Under the pieces are notes generated by a model. It saw nothing but the letters and a program-made list of their open reading frames with translations, had not been told where the DNA came from and ran no database searches. This document shows positions 17,457 through 26,162 of a DNA stretch of 64,000 bases, one piece after another. Numbering within the stretch: the stretch's first letter is position 1; every line of letters begins with the position of its first letter. The stretch covers positions 1-64,000 of the forward strand of contig JBGPND010000003.1 of assembly GCA_041487355.1 (NCBI GenBank). The letters are read 5' to 3'. Origin of the DNA: JAMXLO01 sp041487355 (GTDB lineage Bacteria; Pseudomonadota; Alphaproteobacteria; Acetobacterales; Acetobacteraceae). The translations under genes were made by a program, and so were the position numbers.

Positions 17457-18548
17457 GTGAGCACCGTAAGGCCGATCCCCGCACTGACAGTGATCCGAGG
17501 GCTGGCTGCCTGGTGGGTCGTCCTGTATCACTTCAAGGAGGAAATCCCCGGCATCGCCGGAACGCCGCTGTTCCGCTTCATGTCCCACGGCTATCTGGCC
17601 GTCGATTTGTTCTTCGAGCTGAGCGGGTTCGTCCTGGCATTGAACTACGCCAAGCTTTTCCAGACCGTCCGCTGGGCCGACAGCATGAGATTCTTCGGGT
17701 TGCGCCTGGCCCGAATCTACCCGCTGCACATTTTCATGCTCATGGTCTTCCTGCTCAATCCGATCGCCATCACGTTGTTCTCGGCGAGCGGGTATCTGGG
17801 ATACCGCTACGACCCGACCTATTTCGGCCTTAGTCTCGTGCTGATGCAAAATTGGGGCTTTACGCCAGACATCGCCTGGAACGCGCCGGCCTGGTCGCTC
17901 AGCACCGAGTGGGCCGCCTATCTGCTGTTTCCGTTCATCGCCTGGGTATCAGTGAATGCTGCTCGCACCCCCAAGCGGGCAGCGGCATTGGCGGCGCTCC
18001 TGCTCGGCGTTCTTGCGCTTGTCTCGGCCGCAACCGGCCATTCGCTCGGCGAGGAGATAGCCCGCCTCGGCCTGATGCGATGCATCCTGGAATTCGGGAC
18101 AGGGGTCTTCCTGTTCCATCTCTGGCAGGCACGTGCCCACAAGGGCCGATACGAGGCCGACATCGCCAGTATGGCCGCCATTGCGCTGGCTGCAGCCTAT
18201 GTCGTGCTGCCAATCCCTGACTTCCTGGTCTTCCCGCTGCTCTTTTTCCTGCTGATCTATGCCCTGGCGGACGACAGAGCGGTGGTATCGCGATTGCTGG
18301 CGTCCCGCGCGATCGAATGGGTCGGCATCGTCTCTTATTCGACCTACATGGTGCACTACTTCGTCAAGGACTGGGTCAAGCTCCTGCTCGTCAGAGAAGC
18401 GGCGGCGAGCATAGTGCCGTGTCTCGTGTATATCGCGGCCACCGCGGCGGCCTCGGTCCTCCTCTACAAATTCATCGAGTTGCCGGGACGCCGCGCGCTT
18501 CGCGCCTGGCTGGTCGACGGCCGCAGGCCCAGCCCGGTAACAACCTAG
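17457..18548 (+). CDS. Acyltransferase 3 family membrane protein (EPS O-acyltransferase, second of two)
   Basis: A second membrane O-acyltransferase of 363 residues. Recognisable motifs are ALTVIRGLAAWWVVLYHF (catalytic-type His in the first helix), DLFFELSGFVLALNYAK, RIYPLHIFMLMV, NAPAWSLSTEWAAYLLFPF and IEWVGIVSYSTYMVHYFVKD. An ATG further upstream at 17376 lies in the preceding acyltransferase gene and would add residues with no family character. I therefore chose the GTG at 17457, which gives the expected N-terminus STVRPIPALTVIRG and a 16-bp gap. Divergence from the first acyltransferase argues against recent duplication. Confidence 0.88.
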   Translation: MSTVRPIPALTVIRGLAAWWVVLYHFKEEIPGIAGTPLFRFMSHGYLAVDLFFELSGFVLALNYAKLFQTVRWADSMRFFGLRLARIYPLHIFMLMVFLLNPIAITLFSASGYLGYRYDPTYFGLSLVLMQNWGFTPDIAWNAPAWSLSTEWAAYLLFPFIAWVSVNAARTPKRAAALAALLLGVLALVSAATGHSLGEEIARLGLMRCILEFGTGVFLFHLWQARAHKGRYEADIASMAAIALAAAYVVLPIPDFLVFPLLFFLLIYALADDRAVVSRLLASRAIEWVGIVSYSTYMVHYFVKDWVKLLLVREAAASIVPCLVYIAATAAASVLLYKFIELPGRRALRAWLVDGRRPSPVTT

Positions 18549-18706
18549 CTTGTGCACCTGCCCCACATCATATGGCGATTCCAAAATCGCGGCCGAGGCT
18601 GTATACGCAAGGGGCGGCTGGCGGAGTGATCTGGTGACCAGTCGTGCCATAGGCGGTCGATCAGTCTGTCCGGTTGGCTTTGTCAGGCTCCAGCCTCGGT
18701 GTCGGA

Positions 18707-18898
18707 ATGATCAACCTCGCCTCACTCCTGTTCAGCACTGTCATGGTGATGTACGTCATCATAAGGGCGGCTATACTGGACCAACGCCTGCCCTGGTTTG
18801 CGCCACCGCCCAGCCCTGACCAGCCGGCCGCTTCAGGCGAGCCAGGGAATACTGCACCGGTCGTTCCTCCGCGGCCTCGCCAATCCGGCCGGCGATGA
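18707..18898 (+). CDS. Small single-span membrane protein before the O-antigen-ligase-like gene
   Basis: A 63-residue open frame whose N-terminus (MINLASLLFSTVMVMYVIIR) is a clean transmembrane helix, followed by the charged turn AAILDQRLPWF and a Pro-rich tail ending in basic residues. It lies in the 395-bp space between the second acyltransferase and the ligase-like gene, in the same direction. I do not recognise a family. The hydrophobic profile and position suggest a real small subunit or accessory, but the coding evidence is limited to this. The rest of the spacer shows no clear gene. Confidence 0.5.
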   Translation: MINLASLLFSTVMVMYVIIRAAILDQRLPWFAPPPSPDQPAASGEPGNTAPVVPPRPRQSGRR

Positions 18899-18943
18899 AG
18901 GCCATGCGAACAGGCAACACGATCTGATGGGCACATACAGGCC

Positions 18944-20272
18944 ATGAGCGACTACTACGTTGCCCTGATGTACCCGATATTCATCATCCTGGGGTTCGTT
19001 TCGCCATTTATCACGAGCCTCGGTTATGTGTGGGTCGATACGTTCTATCCGCAATACGTTTCGCTTGTGTTGAAAGGCGTGCCGGTCGCCCTGATCATGG
19101 GCTCCGCGGCAATCCTGGGTTACGTGCTGCTGGACCGCCGGTCGCCGCCGCGTCTCACCCTCACCATTGTGCTCATCGTGATGATGGCGATCTGGGTTAC
19201 ACTGACCAGCACCTGGGCCGTGATGCCGGAGGAAGCCTGGAAGAAGTGGGACTGGGCGTTCAAGACAGTCGCCTTCTCGGCCTTCATCCCCTTCGTCATC
19301 CGCTCACGCGTCCAGATCGAGGCATTCCTCCTGGTCTTCCTGTTCTCGATTGCCTTGCACATCCTGCCATTCGGGGCCAAGGCGGTGCTCTCCGGCGGGG
19401 GGTACGGGAAAGAGCTGGGCTTCCTGAAGACCAATGTTGGCATGGAGGAGGGCAGCACCCTCTCAGCGGTCGCCATCATGAGCATCCCACTGTTGCTCCA
19501 TCTCCGGCGGCACTCGCTGATCATCCCGGACCTGACACAGCGCACGGTGGTCTTTGGCGGCTATGCCCTTGCCTGCTGCACGGCACCCATCGCAACCTTC
19601 GCGCGCACCGCCATCATCGGCTTTGCCGTGCTGGGCACGTTCCTGTGGCTGCAGTCCAGGCGCAAGCTGCTCATGGCAGCGGCTGTCGTGGTGGCGGCCA
19701 TCATTCTTGTCGTCGCGACGCCAGAGAGCTGGCAGAGCCGGATCTCAACCATCGAGACCTATGATGAGGACACGTCGGCCTCCGGCCGGATTCTGGTCTG
19801 GCGCTGGACCCTCGACTTCGCCACCAGCCACCCTCTAGGTGGCGGCTTCAGTGCGTATATGGTCAACCATATCGTCACCGAGGACGGGCGCGAGATCTGG
19901 AGCAAGGCATTCCACAGCATCTACTTCGAGACGCTCGGCGAACATGGCTGGGTGGGGCTGGCCATTTACCTGACGCTGATCCTGACCACCATCATCAGCC
20001 TGCGTCAGACCCTACGACGCACGCGCGATTCACCCGAACTGGCATGGTGCAACGATCTCACACGAGCCATGTTCACCTCTTTCCTGGTTCTCATCACATG
20101 CGGGGCATTCATCGGCATCGCTTTCCAGCCGATGATCTGGTACATGTTCGCTCTCACCACCTGTGTCAGCGAATATGTCCGCCGGGCGCAGGCCCCAGCC
20201 AAAATCTCACGCTGGGCGCCCCGCCCAGAGATTGCGACACCCGGCGCGGCTGCTGCGAGGCTGGCACCATGA
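18944..20272 (+). CDS. Exosortase A system-associated O-antigen ligase/polymerase-like protein
   Basis: A polytopic inner-membrane protein of 442 residues with about 11-12 helices, similar in order and motifs to the 'putative O-glycosylation ligase, exosortase A system-associated' group (TIGR03097-like, Wzy/WaaL superfamily). Characteristic stretches are TSTWAVMPEEAWKKWDWAFK, GGGYGKELGFLKTNVGMEEG, IETYDEDTSASGRILVWRW and a large periplasmic loop with FHSIYFETLGEHGWVGL that holds the conserved His/Glu region. It probably polymerises repeat units or transfers the finished glycan to an acceptor. The family name is historical and protein glycosylation has not been shown. A small membrane protein gene ends 45 bp upstream. 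Confidence 0.9.
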   Translation: MSDYYVALMYPIFIILGFVSPFITSLGYVWVDTFYPQYVSLVLKGVPVALIMGSAAILGYVLLDRRSPPRLTLTIVLIVMMAIWVTLTSTWAVMPEEAWKKWDWAFKTVAFSAFIPFVIRSRVQIEAFLLVFLFSIALHILPFGAKAVLSGGGYGKELGFLKTNVGMEEGSTLSAVAIMSIPLLLHLRRHSLIIPDLTQRTVVFGGYALACCTAPIATFARTAIIGFAVLGTFLWLQSRRKLLMAAAVVVAAIILVVATPESWQSRISTIETYDEDTSASGRILVWRWTLDFATSHPLGGGFSAYMVNHIVTEDGREIWSKAFHSIYFETLGEHGWVGLAIYLTLILTTIISLRQTLRRTRDSPELAWCNDLTRAMFTSFLVLITCGAFIGIAFQPMIWYMFALTTCVSEYVRRAQAPAKISRWAPRPEIATPGAAAARLAP

Positions 20273-20365
20273 GGCGCCGCCGACGGCACCCGCCTTCTGC
20301 AGGCTGCGGTCCCCCGTAATCCGATCGAAGCTCGATCAATTGCATCCCGAGAGAACGCCTTGCCA

Positions 20366-22504
20366 ATGATCAGCCGCCGCTCTCTGCTGCTTGCTGGAAT
20401 CGCCGTCACGGGATGCCGCGCATCGGATTTTCCCGCGAGCGCGACGCAGACCGTTGCGGTGCGCAACACCATCACGCTGCGCGACGCCTCGCGATCAGGC
20501 GTCGACCACTACCCGATGCGCATCGGACGCCCGTTCGCCGAGGGCGAGATAGCAGATGCGCCGCAGGCAGTGATCGACGGCAGGCCGGTGCCGACTCAGG
20601 CCGACGTCAAGACGCGCTGGCCGAACGGATCGGTGCAGCATGCCATCCTCTCGTTCATCGTCCCGCGCATTTCCGGCTCGGTTGCTGTCGGGTTCACCAA
20701 TCAGGCGCAGCCCCCGGCGCCTCCGTTGACGGTTCAGCAGATGCTGGACCCGGCGTTCAACTTCGACGCGACGATTGAAATCGCGACTGACGGGCAGACG
20801 AAATCGGCATCTGCCCGTGCCGTGCTGCAGGCGGGCGACTACAACGTGTGGTGCCAAGGCCCGATCGCAACGACAATCGTGCTGGCCGATCATTCCTCGC
20901 AGCGGAAATACGATCTCGGCTTCGATTCGATGCGGCCGGTGCGGCCGATCTTCCATGCCACCTTCTGGCCCGAACTGAAGAAGGTGCATGTGCGGTTCAT
21001 CGGCGAGAACACCAACACCGAGACGTTGCAGGACGCTCTCTACTCACTTGTCTTGAGGATCGGCCAGACGTCGCCCGAGGAGGTGTTCCGCCAGAATGCC
21101 GTGCCGCACTTCGCCGCAACGCGGTGGACTAAATCTTTCTGGATCGGCGGGGAACCGGCCACCGCGATCGATGTCGACCATAACCTCCCGTACCTCAGCC
21201 GCACGCGAAGCTTCCTGAACTTCGATCCCAGCCTTCGCATCGGTGCCGGCACGATCGCCCAGGACTACGAGAACTGGCGGAAACAGCCGCGCGATCTCTA
21301 CGACGCGGGAGGCTGGATGAAGTACATGCCTTCCACTGGCGGTCGCAACGACATCGGTCCCTATCCTGGCACCGTGGCGAAATGGCTTTATACGGGAGAT
21401 CATCGCCATTTTGAAATCGTCTCCGGAATGGCCGATCTGGCCGGAGCCTGGCCGATGAATGTGCGCGAGGGCAACGCTGCCAAGCGGTTCGATGCCCAGC
21501 AGAGCATCCCGGCGATCGGGCGGCCCGTTTCGGTCTTCGCGAGGCCAAGCCTCAAGCTGTTCGACGAACGGAATACGCGTCTGCCGCAGGACCGTGTCGT
21601 CGTGCAGGGACCACGCCTGGAATTTGCCGGCAAGAAGTACAATGGCGGATGGGAGGCCGACAGCGCGCATCAACCGGATCCGTTCTCGGCGCTCTATACC
21701 TTGACCGGCGACTATTGGACACTCGAGCAACTCCAGCTCTGGGCCGCGTCCCAGACGGTCGGGCTCGTGGTGCAGTACAAGGGGCCGGAGCCATCAGGTG
21801 GCATCATCGGCCAGGTCAGAGGCGATGCGTGGGTGCTGCGCAATCGCGTCCACGCCGCATACCTCTCACCGGACGGGTCGCCGGAGAAGGCCTATTTCAC
21901 CGCCATGATCGACGACGCCCTGGCAAGCTGGGAGGGCAGACGCGACATTCACGGGACGCGCTACGAGGGAACACCCCAATGGCGCTTCGGGCAGACCCGT
22001 CAGTTCCTGTCTCCGCTGCACGTGTTCGATGAGCAATCGGCGCGCGGCGATGGCGGCGTGAAGCTGGATGTCGTCGCCACCACGACGGCGATCTGGACGA
22101 ATTACATGCTGATCGTCGAATTGGGGCGGGCAAAGGAAAAGGGGTTTGCCGCAGGCCCGCTGTTGTCATGGCTCGGGACCACGCTTACCGCGCAGTTCCG
22201 CGAGCCAGAAACCTATAGTCCCACGAACGTGCAGCGGTTCCAGACGCCGGTGCGCCGCCGCGACGGAACGTTGTTCAAGACCTGGACCGAGACGCTCGAA
22301 GGTTTCACGAACCCGGAGCAGCCGCCCGCCATCCGCAACGATGGCTGCGATGGTGTCGCCAGAATGGCTTACGCTGCCTCGACGATGCTGGTCGATGAGC
22401 CCGGTGGACGCATCGCCTATGAATTCCTGCGGCAAAATCTCTACGACAAATTCAGCAACCTGAATTCCGCCTGCTCAAAGTGGTCGATCCTGCCACGCAC
22501 GTGA
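20366..22504 (+). CDS. Tat-exported lipoprotein with PcRGLX/YetA-like N-terminal domain
   Basis: A secreted protein of about 712 residues. The N-terminus MISRRSLLLAGIAVTGCRAS combines a twin-arginine motif with a lipobox (VTGC), so it is probably a folded, lipid-anchored envelope protein. Residues 60-110 (IDGRPVPTQADVKTRWPNGS then VQHAILSF) resemble the RIFT-barrel N-terminal domain of PcRGLX/YetA-type polysaccharide-active proteins, where W-P-x-GS-V is conserved. The remaining 500 residues contain many aromatic residues, as expected for an (alpha/alpha) barrel carbohydrate enzyme (for example GGWMKYMPSTGGRNDIGPYP). Its place at the end of the EPS operon suggests a lyase or hydrolase that trims or releases the polymer. 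The enzyme activity is inference. The ATG at 20366 follows GAGAGAA. Confidence 0.65.
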   Translation: MISRRSLLLAGIAVTGCRASDFPASATQTVAVRNTITLRDASRSGVDHYPMRIGRPFAEGEIADAPQAVIDGRPVPTQADVKTRWPNGSVQHAILSFIVPRISGSVAVGFTNQAQPPAPPLTVQQMLDPAFNFDATIEIATDGQTKSASARAVLQAGDYNVWCQGPIATTIVLADHSSQRKYDLGFDSMRPVRPIFHATFWPELKKVHVRFIGENTNTETLQDALYSLVLRIGQTSPEEVFRQNAVPHFAATRWTKSFWIGGEPATAIDVDHNLPYLSRTRSFLNFDPSLRIGAGTIAQDYENWRKQPRDLYDAGGWMKYMPSTGGRNDIGPYPGTVAKWLYTGDHRHFEIVSGMADLAGAWPMNVREGNAAKRFDAQQSIPAIGRPVSVFARPSLKLFDERNTRLPQDRVVVQGPRLEFAGKKYNGGWEADSAHQPDPFSALYTLTGDYWTLEQLQLWAASQTVGLVVQYKGPEPSGGIIGQVRGDAWVLRNRVHAAYLSPDGSPEKAYFTAMIDDALASWEGRRDIHGTRYEGTPQWRFGQTRQFLSPLHVFDEQSARGDGGVKLDVVATTTAIWTNYMLIVELGRAKEKGFAAGPLLSWLGTTLTAQFREPETYSPTNVQRFQTPVRRRDGTLFKTWTETLEGFTNPEQPPAIRNDGCDGVARMAYAASTMLVDEPGGRIAYEFLRQNLYDKFSNLNSACSKWSILPRT

Positions 22505-22530
22505 ACAGGCCGGAGCTATTCCGCAGGCAC

Positions 22531-24051
22531 TCATCGCGCCAAGCCCCAGCGAACGAGCAATCCCCTGCCCGCCTGACGCAAGACGTCGATCGCATAGGTC
22601 TCGGCACTGCGCGGCCGCCCCGACACCAGCCACGCCGCCAGCAACAGCATCGCGTAACAGACGACGCCGGTCACGACATCGAGCGCCAGATCGCTCAACC
22701 CGGCTGGTACATCGCCACCCAGCGTGCCGCGCCAGAACTGAAGCCCTAGCACGGCGCCAGCCATTCCCGTGGCGGCGATGGCGCAGCGCCAGTTGCTCAG
22801 CAGCAGATCCCTGGCGCGCAGCCGAAATCGCCGAAATGTCGTGACCAGGAAACTGACTTCCTCCACCACGCTCGAGGCCGCCGCGGCAAGCGCCCCACCA
22901 ACGATGCCGATCTGGCTCACCAGGACGATGAGCAGGACGAAGCGGACCACGACCGCCACCGAGGTGATGCGAACCTGCACCTGCTGCAATCCATAGACCC
23001 TCAGCAGCGTCCCGCTGATCGCCGTCGTCACCCGCAACACGCCGAGCAGTGCGAAGACCTGAACGACCGGGATGGCCGCGATCCATCGCGCGCCGAACGC
23101 CAGCCGCACCAAAGGGTCGGCAATCAGGGCGATGCCGAGGCTCGCAGGCATCGTCACCAGCATCGCAACCGAGATCGCCCGGAAATACGCGTCCGCGATG
23201 TCGCCCTCGCGATTGCGAAGCGCCGAAAAGCCGGGAAACAGCGCGCGACAGAGCGGCAGCACCAGTTCGACAGATGGCGCGATGCCGATCTCCCACCCGA
23301 TGCTGTAGATGCCCACCTGCGTCGGTCCAAGCAGCCGGCCGATGACGAATGCGTCGACCCGCTCCTTGATCAACTGAACGATGGAGAGGACCCAGGCCCA
23401 GGTGGAGAATGCCAGCAACCTGCGCCACGCGCTGATCGTCAGCCTTGGGCGATAGGGATGCATCGTGTAGGAAAATCCCGCCCGAAGGGCGCGCGTGACG
23501 AAAATGCCGATCACGAGCGCCCAGTAGCTCGGCCAGAACCAGGCCGTGGTCATGGCCGCGATGATGCCGGCGATCCGCGGCACCACCAGGAGCTGGAACT
23601 CCTTGTCGAAGGCAAACTCGCGCTGGAAGTCGACGATGCCGATGTTCTCCAGCGAACTCAGGAACATCGCCAGCGCCAGCGCCATGAGAATAGACTGCAG
23701 GCGCGGGTCGCCGAAGAATTCGGCCACCGGCTGGGCGCCGGCAAAAATTACCAGGCCGGCCATCACGCCGCGCATCAGGTTCAGCGTGAAGGCTGTGTCG
23801 TACATGGCGCGATCCAGCGACTTCTCACGGATCAGCGCATCCTGGACGCCGATTTCCGCCAGCCCGTCGATCGCCTGGGAGAACGAGGTGGCGATCGCCA
23901 CCAGGCCGAAGTCGCCAGGGACCAGGAGGCGCACGAGCAGGAGTGTGTTGGCGATGCCGAGCAGGCGTGTCGCGAATCGCCAGCCGATGATCCAGCCGGC
24001 CCCCTTGGCCGTCGCCACGGACAGCGAAGCCGTCCCTCCAGGCTTGCTCAC
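22531..24051 (-). CDS. Wzx-type polysaccharide flippase (MOP superfamily)
   Basis: An inner-membrane flippase of about 506 residues with 12-14 hydrophobic helices, moving lipid-linked repeat units across the membrane. Recognisable features are the N-terminus GAGWIIGWRFATRLLGIANT, LLVRLLVPGDFGLVAIATSF, a central RVDAFVIGRLLGPTQVGIYS segment and ALRNREGDIADAYFR. The open frame runs far upstream, almost to the divergent methyltransferase gene, with residues of no family character. I set the start at the GTG at 24051 (VSKPGGTASL). This leaves 175 bp between the two divergent starts for promoters. It converges with the lipoprotein gene, with 26 bp between the stops. Confidence 0.88.
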   Translation of the reverse strand: MSKPGGTASLSVATAKGAGWIIGWRFATRLLGIANTLLLVRLLVPGDFGLVAIATSFSQAIDGLAEIGVQDALIREKSLDRAMYDTAFTLNLMRGVMAGLVIFAGAQPVAEFFGDPRLQSILMALALAMFLSSLENIGIVDFQREFAFDKEFQLLVVPRIAGIIAAMTTAWFWPSYWALVIGIFVTRALRAGFSYTMHPYRPRLTISAWRRLLAFSTWAWVLSIVQLIKERVDAFVIGRLLGPTQVGIYSIGWEIGIAPSVELVLPLCRALFPGFSALRNREGDIADAYFRAISVAMLVTMPASLGIALIADPLVRLAFGARWIAAIPVVQVFALLGVLRVTTAISGTLLRVYGLQQVQVRITSVAVVVRFVLLIVLVSQIGIVGGALAAAASSVVEEVSFLVTTFRRFRLRARDLLLSNWRCAIAATGMAGAVLGLQFWRGTLGGDVPAGLSDLALDVVTGVVCYAMLLLAAWLVSGRPRSAETYAIDVLRQAGRGLLVRWGLAR

Positions 24052-24226
24052 GATACGCCGGTCTCCCGTCGAGGCGCCGAGGTCTGCCCCGCGCGCGGCA
24101 TGTAGCCGAGCCCGATCCACCGGTTCAACCCCGCATTTCCTTGACGGCTCGGTCGTGCAGCGCCCGTGTCCAACGCGATATGGTATGAGGTAGCGCGGAT
24201 CGAGGCCGCGAGGAGATTGGAACCGG

Positions 24227-24946
24227 ATGTTCGCAGACTCCCTCAGGAGAAAGCTGGAGATCATCCGGCGGATTGTGTGGCGGAACTACCTGCTGGACCC
24301 TTCCATGGAGATGGTTTATCGAGATCTTTTCGTCCGGGATCTGAGCGACCTTGGCTTGAAGGACATCTACTACCCGGTCGGCGGCGCGGCGAGCCACAGC
24401 CTTCTCTATCTCTTGCTCCGCACCATTCGCGAATTCAAGGTCCGGACCATACTGGAACTCGGAGCGGGGCAATCGACACTGCTCATCGACGCCCTGAACG
24501 CCAAACTGCAGCGCGGCATGGACGTGACCACGGTGGAGCACGATGCCGAGTGGGCAACCCACATCCAGTCGCTTGTGTCTCATCGCGTACTGCACGCACC
24601 CCTGGCAAACGTGACCGTTCACGGCAAGGCAATCGATTACTATTCCGGAGGCTTCCTGCCGCCTGGCAAGCGGTTCGATCTGGTGCTGATCGATGGGCCG
24701 CCGGCGCATCTCGCCGACCGCCGGTTCGCTCGGATCGGCTGTCTGGATTTTCTGCCGGACATACTCGCCGAAGACTTCATGCTGATCATCGATGATGCCG
24801 AACGACAAGGCGAAGCCTACCTGGTGGCAAGACTGGCGGAGACGTTCAGATCGCGACAGGTCGCGGTGCACCAGGCGTCCATTGCCGGCATGAAGATGCA
24901 GGCCTGGTTCTGCGGCGGCGCGTTTTCCGGCGCCCAATATTTCTGA
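24227..24946 (+). CDS. Class I SAM-dependent methyltransferase
   Basis: A cytoplasmic methyltransferase of 239 residues. The SAM-binding motif I is TILELGAGQSTLLID at about residues 73-87. An acidic end of strand 2 follows (TTVEHDAEWA), then the motif FDLVLIDGPPAH, typical of Rossmann methyltransferases of the TylF/FkbM-like neighbourhood. With the flippase and EPS genes on either side, O-methylation of a sugar in the polymer is the most likely job, but substrate specificity is not visible. It is divergent from the flippase gene and convergent with the next methyltransferase gene, whose stop lies 22 bp away. Confidence 0.85.
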   Translation: MFADSLRRKLEIIRRIVWRNYLLDPSMEMVYRDLFVRDLSDLGLKDIYYPVGGAASHSLLYLLLRTIREFKVRTILELGAGQSTLLIDALNAKLQRGMDVTTVEHDAEWATHIQSLVSHRVLHAPLANVTVHGKAIDYYSGGFLPPGKRFDLVLIDGPPAHLADRRFARIGCLDFLPDILAEDFMLIIDDAERQGEAYLVARLAETFRSRQVAVHQASIAGMKMQAWFCGGAFSGAQYF

Positions 24947-24968
24947 CGGCGACTGTCAGGCGGAGCGG

Positions 24969-25625
24969 CTACTTTCGGGCGATCACCCAGGTCACGATCG
25001 GCCAGGCCGGCTCATTGAACGTTGCGACTTTGTGCAGCGGATGCCATTGCGCGTGTGGAACTGGGAACATGCGAAGCCCTGCCCAGTCGAGGACCCATGT
25101 CAGCCGATTCCCCCACCCTCCCGCGTCGATTACCTCACTGAAGTCGCGAGCCAAATAGGCCAACGCATCGGGAGTGAACCTCCAGTAGTCTTCCGGCCCC
25201 CAGTGAATTTCGTTGGTGAAACATGTTGTATGCAGGGCGATGCCGCCTGGCACCAATAGCCGATAGGTCTCGGAAAAAGCCTTCTGAGGATCGCCTTCCA
25301 AATGCTCCAGCACCTGGTCACTGACAACGATGTCAAACGTATTGTCTCCGAATTGCCTCATGTCCAGGAGACTATGATCAGGGTAGCTGACCTCTGTTAT
25401 CTGACGGTCCTGGAGTCCGATCAGTTCGCAAAGGAACCGGGAGCCACTGACCGACAAGCAGCGCTGCTCATCTCTCCAGCTCGTGTCGCCAAGTTTTTCG
25501 TGGATGCGACTGTACATACTATATCGCATGATATGGGGACCGTGTGGCAGACGGGATGCCAGCGTCCCGAAGATCGTGCGAATACCCCATCGGACAGATG
25601 ACCCAAGCAAGGATGCCGGATTCAT
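24969..25625 (-). CDS. Methyltransferase-domain protein with degenerate motif I
   Basis: A 218-residue protein of the Methyltransf_11 type, probably acting on a polysaccharide or its precursor. The post-I and motif IV region is clear: FDIVVSDQVLEHLEGDPQKA followed by RLLVPGGIALHTTCF. The usual glycine-rich motif I (xxDxGxGxG) is replaced by RCLSVSGSRFLCELIG, so SAM binding may be altered. Some EPS-cluster methyltransferases show the same pattern. The ATG at 25625 is preceded by the strong site GGAGGAG, which supports this start over longer readings. It may be a true methyltransferase or a catalytically weak relative. Confidence 0.82.
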   Translation of the reverse strand: MNPASLLGSSVRWGIRTIFGTLASRLPHGPHIMRYSMYSRIHEKLGDTSWRDEQRCLSVSGSRFLCELIGLQDRQITEVSYPDHSLLDMRQFGDNTFDIVVSDQVLEHLEGDPQKAFSETYRLLVPGGIALHTTCFTNEIHWGPEDYWRFTPDALAYLARDFSEVIDAGGWGNRLTWVLDWAGLRMFPVPHAQWHPLHKVATFNEPAWPIVTWVIARK

Positions 25626-25787
25626 GATGTTGAGCTCCTCCGCGCACGGCTTTCGGTCATCACCGGCTCTGTATTTCAGCAGGAGCGTATGACGCCGGAG
25701 ATGCAACCGCCAGCCAGGGCGTTGCATGCCGCACTGCCCTGCCATAGCGTCCCGCCATCGCTCTCCAGCCGGGGAAGGATGCCGTCG

Positions 25788-26138
25788 ATGCCGCTTTATC
25801 GTCTGGCCGGTGTTGTGTTCTGCGCCTCTGTCTACGCCGCCGGCGCATGCCCGGCACTCGCCGACGTGATCGACGGGCACTGGTGCTTCCAGGACGGCAA
25901 GCGCATCTCCATCCAGGGCCCGGCCATCGTCACACCCGCCGGCAGCCAGATCCAGGGCGACTATTCGCGCCACTTCTTTACCTATGTGGTACCGCAGGCC
26001 GACCCGGACGCGGGACAGACTGTCTCCATGACCTTGATCAATGAGGATACTGTGCATTTGCGCATCGGAACCGCTCCGTCCTATTCGTCTGACGGGCCGG
26101 TGCAGGTCTGGCACCGCTGCGGCCCGCCGACGAGCTGA
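25788..26138 (+). CDS. Small secreted protein of unknown function
   Basis: A 116-residue protein with a signal peptide (MPLYRLAGVVFCASVYAAGA, cleavage near ALA/DVI) and a mature domain of about 90 residues with WCFQDGKRISIQGPAIVTPA and VQVWHRC. The paired cysteines (WCFQ near the start, WHRCG near the end) could form a disulphide. It reads like a compact beta-sheet domain. I do not recognise the family. The start at 25788 has the site GGGGAAGGA 8 bp upstream; an ATG 9 bp earlier is too close to it. The gene ends 24 bp before the acyl-CoA carboxylase gene, which may only be coincidental proximity. Confidence 0.7.
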   Translation: MPLYRLAGVVFCASVYAAGACPALADVIDGHWCFQDGKRISIQGPAIVTPAGSQIQGDYSRHFFTYVVPQADPDAGQTVSMTLINEDTVHLRIGTAPSYSSDGPVQVWHRCGPPTS

Positions 26139-26162
26139 CGCCAGACGTAGGACAGGACACCC

